In this document: piece after piece, positions 20,710 through 28,258 of the stretch
Layout of the letters: each line of letters begins with the position of its first letter
How positions within the stretch are numbered: position 1 is the first letter of the stretch
Assembly (NCBI GenBank): GCA_903881475.1
Contig: CAIRTK010000004.1
Location: forward strand, 1-34,520
Direction: 5' to 3'
DNA: 34,520 nucleotides
Source of the DNA: an uncultured Opitutia bacterium
GTDB taxonomy: Bacteria > Verrucomicrobiota > Verrucomicrobiia > Opitutales > Opitutaceae
Translations under genes and position numbers: made by a program
The notes under the pieces: generated by a model
Told to the model about the DNA's origin: nothing
The model's database searches: none
Seen by the model: the letters and a program-made list of their open reading frames with translations, nothing else

Positions 20710-22146
20710 ATGAACACCCGCTCGCATTACGATGTCGCCATCATCGGGGCCGGCATGTCCGGCCTCGCGGCCGGCATCCGGCTGGCACACTTCGGCAAGC
20801 GCGTGTGCATCTTCGAGCGCCACAACGCGGTCGGCGGCCTCAACAGTTTCTACAGTCTGGGCGGCCGCAAGTTCGACGTGGGGTTGCATGCGATGACCAA
20901 CTACGTGCGGCCCGGCATCAAGGGCACGCCGCTCGGCAAGCTGCTACGGCAGCTGCGCATCGACCGCGATGAATTCGCGCTGTGCGAGCAGAAGCAGTCG
21001 CGCATCGCCTTCGGGCCCCGCGGCGAGACTTCACTCCGCTTCACCAACGACTTCGCCGTGCTGGAGGGCGAAGTCGCCGCCCGCTTTCCGGCGCAGACCG
21101 ACGGGTTTCGCCGCCTGACGGCCGCGGTGCGAAGCTATGACGACGTTTCGCTGGATGCCGCGCCGGTCTCGGCGCGCCAAATCGTCCGTCAACACCTCAC
21201 CGATCCTTTGCTGGAGGACATGCTGTTCTGTCCGCTGATGTACTATGGGAGTGCCACCGAGCACGACATGGAATTCGGCCAGTTCGTGATCATGTTCAAA
21301 GCGCTTTTCCTCGAGGGTTTCGCCCGGCCGTTCGAAGGTGTCCGTGTCATCCTGCGCGTGCTCCTGGAGAAGTATCGCGCGGCGGGTGGCGAGCGCCGGA
21401 TGAAATGCGGCGTCCGGCAGATCGTCGCCCGGGACGGCCGGGCCGCGGCCCTGGTGCTCGACAGCGGCGAGGAGATTTCCGCGGACAATGTCATCTCCTC
21501 CATCGGTGCGCCGGAAACCGCCCGGCTGATTCAACCGGCGGCCCCCGGACCCCAGGCATCAGCCTTGCCCGGACGGCTGTCCTTCGTGGAGACCATCACG
21601 ATCCTCGACCGGCAGCCGGCCGCACTCGGGTGGGGGAGTGACACAATCGTCTTTTTCAATGACTCCGCGCGGTTCGACTACGCCTGCCCGGCCGACCAGG
21701 TTGATCCGCGGAGCGGGGTGATCTGCATCCCCAACAACTTCGATTACGGTCCGGAACTCCAACTGGCCGAGGGAATCTTCCGCTGTACGTGTCTGGCCCG
21801 CTACGATGGCTGGGCGCATTTGCCGGAGGAAGCCTATCAGGCGGACAAACGGCGCTGGTATCAGGCGCTGCAAGAAAGTGCGCAGCGCTTCCTGCCCGCC
21901 CTGCCGGAGGCGGGCACGCTGGCCCGGGCCACGGTGGCCACCGACATGTTCACGCCGCGCACCATCACCAAATTCACGGGCCATCTCGGCGGCGCGATTT
22001 ACGGCGCGGCCGAGAAAAACCGCCAGGGCCGGACCGGGCTCGTCAACCTTTATCTCTGCGGGACCGACCAGGGATTCCTCGGCATTGTAGGCGCGATGCT
22101 CAGCGGAATTTCGATGGCCAACTATCATATCCTGCAAAAAAGCTGA
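20710..22146 (+). CDS. FAD-dependent oxidoreductase, CrtI/phytoene-desaturase-like
   Basis: The 478-residue product has the dinucleotide-binding motif GAGMSG at residues 13-18 with the ribose-binding Glu in IFERHNAVGGLNS. The C-terminal FAD-contact segment is LYLCGTDQGFLGIVGAMLSGISMANY. This is the architecture of phytoene desaturases, carotenoid isomerases and retinol saturases, which add or remove hydrogens on hydrophobic chains. No phytoene synthase or other carotenoid gene is present, and it sits between ACP and FAS-like genes, so an acyl-chain substrate is a reasonable inference. No membrane segment other than the Rossmann start is seen. Confidence 0.85.
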   Translation: MNTRSHYDVAIIGAGMSGLAAGIRLAHFGKRVCIFERHNAVGGLNSFYSLGGRKFDVGLHAMTNYVRPGIKGTPLGKLLRQLRIDRDEFALCEQKQSRIAFGPRGETSLRFTNDFAVLEGEVAARFPAQTDGFRRLTAAVRSYDDVSLDAAPVSARQIVRQHLTDPLLEDMLFCPLMYYGSATEHDMEFGQFVIMFKALFLEGFARPFEGVRVILRVLLEKYRAAGGERRMKCGVRQIVARDGRAAALVLDSGEEISADNVISSIGAPETARLIQPAAPGPQASALPGRLSFVETITILDRQPAALGWGSDTIVFFNDSARFDYACPADQVDPRSGVICIPNNFDYGPELQLAEGIFRCTCLARYDGWAHLPEEAYQADKRRWYQALQESAQRFLPALPEAGTLARATVATDMFTPRTITKFTGHLGGAIYGAAEKNRQGRTGLVNLYLCGTDQGFLGIVGAMLSGISMANYHILQKS

Positions 22147-22198
22147 TCCGCGCGGCACGAAGCCCGTTGTCACCTGTCGCATCGGAAACCCCAACCCC

Positions 22199-23416
22199 AT
22201 GAAATCACCCCTGTCATTGATTCGGTCACTGGCCTTTTCCCTGAGCCTGACGGTGCTGCTGCCCGGTTCGACCCGGGCCCAGGCGCCGGCCACCGCGGCT
22301 GATGCCGACGTCCAGCTGACCCAGCCGCAACTCGATCAGCTGCTCGGTCCCATCGCCCTCTATCCTGATGCCTTGGTTGCGCTCATTCTGCCCGCCTCGA
22401 CGGTCCCCACGGACATCGTGCTCGCCGCGCGTTATCTGAACGCGGCGGGCTCCGCCGCGGAGATCGACAGCCAGGCCTGGAACGACAGTGTGAAGGCATT
22501 GGCGCGGTATCCCGAGGTCATCAAGTGGATGGACGATAACCTTGTATGGACGCAGCAGATGGGCACGGCGTTTCTAGCGCAGCAGCCCGAGGTGATGGCC
22601 GCGGTCCAGCGGCTGCGCGCGCGGGCCCGGGCGACGGGAGCCTTGGCCAATACGCCGCAGCAGCAGTTCATCGAGGACGACGGAGCGATCGAAATCGTGC
22701 CGACCCAGCCCAACGTCATTTACGTGCCACGCTATGATCCCGACGTCGTTTACGTGGCCGATCCGGATTATTATGGCGGGCCCTTCCTGGCCTTTGGATA
22801 CGGATATCCGACAGGATACTGGCTGAGCTATGAGTTCGACTGGCGTCGCCACAGCATCTGGGTGGGGGACCGCCACCGCGGCTGGTATCGTCCCGGTTCA
22901 CCCGGCCGGCCGAATTTTCCAAGCGATCCCGCGTGGCATCCCTGGAGCCCGCCGGTCAACCGCCCGCCCTCGCCGCCGCACGGCATCCACCGGCCGTGGC
23001 CGGACATCGTGAGCCCCAGGCCCTTCCCGGGCACCCCGCCTCCGCCGCACCGTTCGCGCCCTGATGACCGCAACCGCTCAAGCCGCCCGGACACCGCGGC
23101 CCGCCCACCGGCCACGAGTCAGCCGCCGGCCGCAACGGTCACCGGCTCAGCCCGGAATCCCTCCGGATGGAACGCCGCGGGTTCCGCGTCGCGAACCTCG
23201 GCCACACCCGCGCCGGCACCCACCTCAGTCTATGCGCCCGTCGCGTCGCGGGCAACAACCCAGCCGGCAGTGACGCCGAATCGAACGCCGCCAGTGAAAC
23301 CGGCACCTAGCCCCCGCATTGCCGTGCCTGCGCCGTCGGGATCATCAACGCCGGCAGCGGTCCTGGCGCCAGCGACTCCGCCCGCGACGACTTCAAGGGA
23401 CAACGCTCCGCGTTAA
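22199..23416 (+). CDS. DUF3300 envelope protein
   Basis: The 405-residue product has a signal peptide ([20 protein letters not shown]). The next region, about residues 40-195, has the DUF3300 hallmarks: [42 protein letters not shown] and [18 protein letters not shown]. An aromatic, Gly-rich stretch ([25 protein letters not shown]) leads into a Pro/Ser/Thr/Ala-rich tail of about 170 residues that is probably disordered. DUF3300 proteins are exported and of unknown role. It lies between two FAD oxidoreductase genes, 52 bases after the first, and is followed by a palindromic repeat. A link to the acyl-chain genes is possible but not shown. Confidence 0.88.
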   Translation: MKSPLSLIRSLAFSLSLTVLLPGSTRAQAPATAADADVQLTQPQLDQLLGPIALYPDALVALILPASTVPTDIVLAARYLNAAGSAAEIDSQAWNDSVKALARYPEVIKWMDDNLVWTQQMGTAFLAQQPEVMAAVQRLRARARATGALANTPQQQFIEDDGAIEIVPTQPNVIYVPRYDPDVVYVADPDYYGGPFLAFGYGYPTGYWLSYEFDWRRHSIWVGDRHRGWYRPGSPGRPNFPSDPAWHPWSPPVNRPPSPPHGIHRPWPDIVSPRPFPGTPPPPHRSRPDDRNRSSRPDTAARPPATSQPPAATVTGSARNPSGWNAAGSASRTSATPAPAPTSVYAPVASRATTQPAVTPNRTPPVKPAPSPRIAVPAPSGSSTPAAVLAPATPPATTSRDNAPR

Positions 23417-23436
23417 GGATCGTTCGTATTCCGTCA

Positions 23437-23504
23437 GTAGCAGCCGACATAAGGAGGCTGGTTGGACATGTAACAGCGCCCAGCCTCCTTACGTCGGCTG
23501 CTAC
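23437..23504. repeat. GTAG-bounded inverted repeat, REPIN-like
   Basis: Two 25-base arms, 23437-23461 and 23480-23504, are inverted complements with one A-C mismatch (23449 against 23492), around an 18-base loop. Each arm starts at its outer end with GTAG and contains a smaller CAGCC...GGCTG palindrome. GTAG followed by a palindrome is the signature of REP elements, and two in inverted order make a REPIN. It lies between the DUF3300 stop and the second oxidoreductase. The transcript would form a long stem that could act as a terminator or protect the RNA end; there is no T tract. Confidence 0.7.
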
Positions 23505-23585
23505 GGGGCGCGGCAGAAAGAGGGAGCCGGCCGGGTACAAAACCCCTTGCCCTCGTTGCGGCACCGCTTTCACTCTGCTCCTTCC

Positions 23586-25049
23586 ATGGCTTATGACTGG
23601 CTTAAAGGAGTGGCCGACGAGTACGACGTAATCGTGATCGGCAGCGGTCTGGGCGGATTGACCGGCGCCAACGTGCTGGCCAAGGCCGGTCACAAGGTGC
23701 TGCTCCTGGAGCATCACTACCAGTTGGGCGGGCTGGCGACGTGGTTCACGCGCAAGGGCGGGCATATTTTCGACATCTCGCTGCATGGCTTTCCGGTCGG
23801 CATGATCAAATCGTGCCGCAAGTACTGGACGAAGGAGATCGCCAACTCGATCGTGCAGCTGAAGGACATCCGCTTCATCAATCCCCAGATGGATGTCTGG
23901 ACGACCTTCACGCGGGAGGATTATACGCGGGTGCTGGTCGAGCAATTCCAGCTCGATCCCGCCCATGTGGAGAAATTCTACGACTACCTGCGGCGAATGA
24001 ATTTCTACGACAACAACCCCGAGACGACGGGCGAGATGCTCGAGCGGTTTTTCCCGGGCCGGGATGATGTGAAGCGCCTGCTGATGGAGCCGATCGCCTA
24101 CGCCAACGGCTCGACGCTCGACGATCCCGCGATTACCTACGGCATCGTCTTCTCCAATTTCATGGGCTCCGGGGTCTATACGTTTCGCGGCGGTTCGGAC
24201 CTGCTGATCGAGAAGATGCTCGCCGAGCTGAAGCAGAACGGCGTGGAGGTGCGAAAAAAGGTGCTGGTCGACCGGATCCTCGTGGAGGAGCGCGAGGGCC
24301 GGAAGGTGGCGGCCGGCATCGTCGCCGGCAACGGCCGGGTTATCCGGGCGAAGGCCGTGCTGTCCAACGCCAACATCAAGAACACGATCTTCCGGCTCGC
24401 CGGGGAGCAGAATTTTCCCGCGGACTATGTCGAGGCGGCCCGGGCTGTGCGGATCAACGCCAGCTCCTGCCAGGTTTACCTTGGCATCCGGAAGGGGGAA
24501 ACAATCCCGCACATCGGCGACCTCGTTTTCACCTCGGCCAACCCACGGTTCAGCAGCGAGGAACTCACCGACTTTCACACCACGAGCCGCACCTTCTCGG
24601 TTTACTATCCCGACACCCGTCCCGGCTCCGACCGCTACACGGTCGTGGTTTCCCTCAACGGCCGCTATGCCGACTGGCAGCGGCTGGACGAGGCGGACTA
24701 CCAGAGGGAAAAGGCCCGGCTGGTGGAGGAATCGATTGGGGCGCTCGAACGGTATATCCCCGGGGTACGCGCCAAGATCGACTGGTCCGAAGCCGCCACT
24801 CCGCGCACGATCGAGCGTTATACCACGCATCAGGGCGGCACCTCCTTCGGCACCAAATTCGAGGGCCTCAAGGTCTCGATGGAGCTGTCCGAAAACCTCC
24901 CGGGGCTCTATCATGCGGGCTCCGTGGGCATCATCATGTCGGGCTGGCTCGGCACGATCAATTACGGGGTGATCACCGCCAACAAGATCGACCAGTTCCT
25001 TTTCAGCCAGCGCCAGCCTACTGCTACGCCAACCCCGGTCTCGGCATGA
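23586..25049 (+). CDS. FAD-dependent oxidoreductase, CrtI/retinol-saturase-like
   Basis: The 487-residue product has the FAD motif GSGLGG at residues 19-24, with [16 protein letters not shown] following, and a C-terminal [22 protein letters not shown] segment. It is in the same superfamily as the protein encoded at 20710 but clearly different in sequence, so this is not a recent duplication. The ATG at 23586 follows a 169-base gap containing the palindromic repeat; upstream in-frame codons fall inside the DUF3300 gene and repeat and are rejected. The stop overlaps the dehydratase start (ATGA), so the two are translationally coupled. That ties it to acyl-ACP chemistry; saturation or desaturation of a chain is inferred, not shown. 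Confidence 0.87.
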   Translation: MAYDWLKGVADEYDVIVIGSGLGGLTGANVLAKAGHKVLLLEHHYQLGGLATWFTRKGGHIFDISLHGFPVGMIKSCRKYWTKEIANSIVQLKDIRFINPQMDVWTTFTREDYTRVLVEQFQLDPAHVEKFYDYLRRMNFYDNNPETTGEMLERFFPGRDDVKRLLMEPIAYANGSTLDDPAITYGIVFSNFMGSGVYTFRGGSDLLIEKMLAELKQNGVEVRKKVLVDRILVEEREGRKVAAGIVAGNGRVIRAKAVLSNANIKNTIFRLAGEQNFPADYVEAARAVRINASSCQVYLGIRKGETIPHIGDLVFTSANPRFSSEELTDFHTTSRTFSVYYPDTRPGSDRYTVVVSLNGRYADWQRLDEADYQREKARLVEESIGALERYIPGVRAKIDWSEAATPRTIERYTTHQGGTSFGTKFEGLKVSMELSENLPGLYHAGSVGIIMSGWLGTINYGVITANKIDQFLFSQRQPTATPTPVSA

Positions 25050-25498
25050 GCGCGAGTCCGATCGTTCTGGGCCTGATTCCCCACCGGCCGCCATTCCTGT
25101 TCGTGGACGAAATCGTTTCCGAGACGGCCGATGGCCTGGTCGCCCGGCGGACCTTCCGGACCGACGAGGATTTCTATCAGGGCCATTACCCGGGCGCACC
25201 GATCACACCCGGAGTGCTGCTGTGCGAGGCCGTTTTTCAGACAGGGGCGCTGTACATGGCCGGGACGATGGCGGGGCAGGGCAGCCGCGCGGGCGTGCCG
25301 CTGCTGGCGAAGATCAGCGACGTCCGGTTTAGGAATCCCGTTTATCCCGGCGAGACCATCCTCATCGAGGTGAAGCGGAAGGAAGTCCTCGGCGGTTTCA
25401 CGATGATGAGCGGCAGCATCAAGAGCGGTGAAAAACGGGTGCTTACCGTGGAGTTTGCCGTGGCCTGGAAAACGCCGGAGGGAGCACCCGCCGCATGA
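25046..25498 (+). CDS. 3-hydroxyacyl-ACP dehydratase, FabZ type
   Basis: FabZ-type hot-dog-fold enzymes remove water from 3-hydroxyacyl-ACP. The 150-residue product has [13 protein letters not shown] near the start, then [20 protein letters not shown] with the catalytic pair H47 and E61, 14 apart as in FabZ (54 and 68 in E. coli). The IPHRPPFL segment resembles FabZ more than FabA. It overlaps the preceding oxidoreductase by 4 bases and the next gene by 4 bases, so it sits mid-operon. Confidence 0.92.
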   Translation: MSASPIVLGLIPHRPPFLFVDEIVSETADGLVARRTFRTDEDFYQGHYPGAPITPGVLLCEAVFQTGALYMAGTMAGQGSRAGVPLLAKISDVRFRNPVYPGETILIEVKRKEVLGGFTMMSGSIKSGEKRVLTVEFAVAWKTPEGAPAA

Positions 25499-26307
25499 GC
25501 GATTTTCTCCAGCTGACCGGCAAGACCTTCCTTGTCTTCGGCGTCGCCAACCGCAAGAGCGTCGCATGGTTCGTCGCCGAATCGCTCGAGGAGCAGGGCG
25601 CCCGCGTGCTCTACAGCGTCCGCTCTGAGACGCGAAAGCAGTCCCTGGCTGCGCAGCTCGCGGGCAAGGCCGTGTTTGTCTGCGATGTTGAGCAGCCGGG
25701 GGCGGTGGACCGGCTCGCCGGGGAAGTTGCCGCCGCCGGCCACGCGGCGCTGCACGGAATTGTCCACTCGATCGCGTTCGCCAACTACAGCGAGGGCTTC
25801 AAGCCGTTCCACGAGACGACGCGCGCCGATTTTCTCCAGGCCACGGGTGTATCGGCCTTCTCGCTGGTCGAGGTGGCGCGGGCGTTCAAGCCGCTGCTGG
25901 TGAAGCAGGCATCGGTCGTGACGATCGGCATCTCCTCGCTGCAGGTCACGCCCGACAACTATGGCTACATGGGCCCGATCAAGGCCGCCCTCGAGTCGTG
26001 CGTGCGGTTCCTGGCGAAGTCGTTCAGCGCCGACACCGCGGTGCGCTTCAATGCGGTCGGGGCCGGGCCGCTCAAGACCAGCGCCTCGGCCGGTATCCCG
26101 GGCTATCTGGAGAGTTACCTTTACGCCGAGAAACTCACCTTTCGGAAAAAGAACCTCGAGACGCAGGAGATCGCCAACACCGTGCTCTTTCTGCTGAGCG
26201 AGCGCAGCAGCGGCGTTAATGGCACGACCCTCGTGGTCGATGCCGGGCTGGGTTCGAATTATTTCGACCAGGAAATCATCCGCCTCGCCATGCGGCCGGT
26301 GAAATGA
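25495..26307 (+). CDS. FabI-like enoyl-ACP reductase (short-chain dehydrogenase)
   Basis: The 270-residue product follows E. coli FabI closely in layout: the cofactor loop FGVANRKSVAW near the N-terminus, HSIAFANY after it, and Y156 and K163 in NYGYMGPIKAALE, the same numbers as in FabI. This suggests NAD(P)H-dependent reduction of an enoyl-ACP double bond. The position of the first FabI active-site Tyr (Y146) holds Ile here (GISSLQVTPDNY), so activity or substrate may differ; InhA also lacks Tyr there (Phe). No separate ketoreductase is in the cluster. It overlaps the dehydratase start (ATGA), and the OleA gene begins 7 bases after its stop. Confidence 0.85.
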   Translation: MSDFLQLTGKTFLVFGVANRKSVAWFVAESLEEQGARVLYSVRSETRKQSLAAQLAGKAVFVCDVEQPGAVDRLAGEVAAAGHAALHGIVHSIAFANYSEGFKPFHETTRADFLQATGVSAFSLVEVARAFKPLLVKQASVVTIGISSLQVTPDNYGYMGPIKAALESCVRFLAKSFSADTAVRFNAVGAGPLKTSASAGIPGYLESYLYAEKLTFRKKNLETQEIANTVLFLLSERSSGVNGTTLVVDAGLGSNYFDQEIIRLAMRPVK

Positions 26308-26314
26308 GGCCCGC

Positions 26315-27349
26315 ATGAAGTTCGAGAACGTCTGCATCGAAGCCCTCGCCGTCGCGTTGCCGGAGGAGAGCTGGAGCTCGGTCCAGATCGAGGAGCGCCT
26401 GCGCCCGCTCTACGAGCGGCTGAAGCTTCCGGCCGGCCGCCTCGAGCTCATGACCGGCATCCGCGAGCGCCGGATGTGGCCGGCGGGCACGCGTCCGTCT
26501 GATGCCAGCGCCGCCGCCGGCAAGGCTGTGCTGGCCAAATCGAGACTGAAGGCGGAGCAGGTGGAGCTGTTCATTCACGCCGCTGTCAGCCGCGACATGC
26601 TGGAGCCGGCCACGGCATCGTTCGCGCATCGCAAGATCGGACTGCCGGCCACGGCGCAGATTTTCGATGTCTCCAACGCCTGCCTCGGTTTCCTGAACTC
26701 CCTGACGGTCGCCGCCGGAATGATCGAGTCCGGCCAGATCCGCTGCGCACTTGTGGTCGCCGGGGAAAACGGCCGGCCGCTCGTCGAGCAAACCCTGGCG
26801 ACGCTGCTCGAGCGGCCACTGAACCGGAATGAGATCAAACCCTATTTTGCCAATCTCACGATCGGGTCGGGCGCCGTGGCGGCGGTCGTCTGCCACCGCT
26901 CCCTGGTGGACGGCCATGCGCACCGTCTCCTTGGCGGCGTCGCCCGCGCCGCGACGCAGCACAGCGAACTCTGCCAGGGTGACACCCATGGGACCGAGGC
27001 GCTCGCCATGCAGACGGATTCGGAGCAATTGCTGGTCGCGGGGGTCGCGCTCGCACAGGAGACGTGGCGTGAGTTTACCGGTGCCGCCGGATGGAGCACG
27101 GACTCGTTTGACCGCTTCATCTGCCATCAGGTCGGCAGCACCCATCGCCGGAAACTCTATGAGACCCTCGGCCTGGATCTGGCCAAGGATTTCTCGACCT
27201 TTGAAACCCTCGGCAACACCGGTTCCGTGGCACTGCCCGCCACGCTGTCCGCGGCGATCGACGCGGGCGCGGTAAGAGAGGGGAGCCGCGTCGGTCTGCT
27301 CGGCATTGGCAGCGGGCTCAACTGCCTGATGCTCGCGCTCGAATGGTGA
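26315..27349 (+). CDS. oleA: OleA-type thiolase (acyl-acyl Claisen condensation)
   Basis: OleA joins two long acyl-CoA chains head to head into a 2-alkyl-3-keto acid, the first step of long-chain olefin synthesis. The 344-residue thiolase-fold product has C123 in SNACLGFLNS, H271 in ICHQVGSTH and N301 in ETLGNTGS. It also has E97 in LEPATAS, exactly 26 residues before the Cys, as for E117 and C143 of Xanthomonas OleA; FabH lacks this Glu. The segment GENGRPLVEQTLATLLE also fits OleA. A GAGG lies 6 bases before the ATG. The stop overlaps the next start by 7 bases. FabH is the alternative but is less likely. Confidence 0.88.
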   Translation: MKFENVCIEALAVALPEESWSSVQIEERLRPLYERLKLPAGRLELMTGIRERRMWPAGTRPSDASAAAGKAVLAKSRLKAEQVELFIHAAVSRDMLEPATASFAHRKIGLPATAQIFDVSNACLGFLNSLTVAAGMIESGQIRCALVVAGENGRPLVEQTLATLLERPLNRNEIKPYFANLTIGSGAVAAVVCHRSLVDGHAHRLLGGVARAATQHSELCQGDTHGTEALAMQTDSEQLLVAGVALAQETWREFTGAAGWSTDSFDRFICHQVGSTHRRKLYETLGLDLAKDFSTFETLGNTGSVALPATLSAAIDAGAVREGSRVGLLGIGSGLNCLMLALEW

Positions 27350-28233
27350 CCCCGGGGCAGATTCCCGACTGGCTGGCGCGGCTCTACCCGTTCACGCCGC
27401 AGTCATTTGTCACGGCGCAGGGCGCCCGCCTGAGCTATCTGGATGAAGGGCCGCGGTCCGATGAGGCCGTGCTGATGCTGCACGGCAACCCGACCTGGTC
27501 GTTTTATTACCGGCAGCTCGTGCAGGAGCTGTCGCCGACGGTGCGCTGCATCGCGCCGGATCACATCGGCATGGGGCTGTCGGAAAAGCCCGGGGACTAT
27601 CACTACACGCTGGCGACCCGGATCGCGGATATCGAAGGACTGGTGGCGTCGCTCGGACTCAAGCGCGTGCATCTGGTGGTCCACGATTGGGGCGGAGCGA
27701 TCGGGTTCGGCTTTGCGGCGCGCCATCCGGAATTGATCGGCCGGCTCGTGATTCTCAATACGGCCGCCTTCGCGTCGGAGCGGATTCCAGCGAGGATCGC
27801 AGGGTGCAAAATTCCACTTATCGGCCCACTGCTGGTTCGGGGTTTCAATGGCTTCGCGTGGCCCGCCACCTGGATGGCGATGCACCGGCGCAGACTCACG
27901 CCGGAGGAAAAGCGCGGCTATCTCTTTCCGTATGAGTCCTGGGGCGCCCGGGTCGCGGTCAGCGCGTTTGTGCGCGATATCCCGCTCAGCCCGGCGCATC
28001 CGAGCTGGACCACGCTGAAGGCGGTCGAGGCCGGCCTCGTCCAGTTCAAGGACCGGTCAACGCTGATCGTATGGGGCGGCCGGGACTTTTGCTTCAACGC
28101 TACGTTCCTCGCACGCTGGCAGGAGCTGTTTCCCGCCGCCCGCTGCGAACGGATCGCCGACGCCGGACACTATGTGCTCGAGGATGCGGCGACGGAAGTG
28201 CTCCCACTTATTTGCGGGCATCTGCTGAAGTAG
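27343..28233 (+). CDS. oleB: OleB-type alpha/beta hydrolase (beta-lactone decarboxylase / haloalkane-dehalogenase fold)
   Basis: OleB decarboxylates a beta-lactone to the final cis-olefin. The 296-residue product has the haloalkane-dehalogenase fold: HGNPTWSFYYRQL, then nucleophile D115 in VVHDWGGAIGFG and H276 in DAGHYVLEDA. Those positions are close to those I recall for the OleB nucleophile and His. Because the gene overlaps oleA by 7 bases, OleB is preferred over a dehalogenase. It is not fused to OleC, as some OleBC proteins are, and no oleC or oleD follows. Its TAG stop lies inside a palindromic repeat. Confidence 0.82.
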   Translation: MVTPGQIPDWLARLYPFTPQSFVTAQGARLSYLDEGPRSDEAVLMLHGNPTWSFYYRQLVQELSPTVRCIAPDHIGMGLSEKPGDYHYTLATRIADIEGLVASLGLKRVHLVVHDWGGAIGFGFAARHPELIGRLVILNTAAFASERIPARIAGCKIPLIGPLLVRGFNGFAWPATWMAMHRRRLTPEEKRGYLFPYESWGARVAVSAFVRDIPLSPAHPSWTTLKAVEAGLVQFKDRSTLIVWGGRDFCFNATFLARWQELFPAARCERIADAGHYVLEDAATEVLPLICGHLLK

Positions 28234-28256
28234 CGCAGGCAGGATGCCTGCGCTAC
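28230..28256. repeat. GTAG/CTAC perfect palindrome, REP-like, overlapping the oleB stop
   Basis: Two perfect 11-base arms (GTAGCGCAGGC and GCCTGCGCTAC) surround an AGGAT loop. The TAG at 28231-28233 inside the left arm is the stop codon of the preceding gene, and the malQ stop begins 3 bases after the right arm. It lies between convergent genes and could stall or end transcription from both sides, although no T tract follows. The GTAG edge matches REP elements. Confidence 0.65.
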
Positions 28257-28258
28257 GT

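Noticed and set aside
23307-25199. 630-codon minus-strand open frame opposite the second oxidoreductase
   Set aside because: No recognisable domain; the plus strand has clear FAD motifs and coupled neighbours.
19118-28233. Aryl polyene or carotenoid biosynthesis cluster
   Set aside because: No ammonia-lyase, thioesterase or acyltransferase set for aryl polyenes and no phytoene synthase or cyclase for carotenoids is present, while OleA and OleB are.
27343-28233. Haloalkane dehalogenase
   Set aside because: The fold is shared, but overlap with an OleA gene and the positions of the Asp and His favour OleB.
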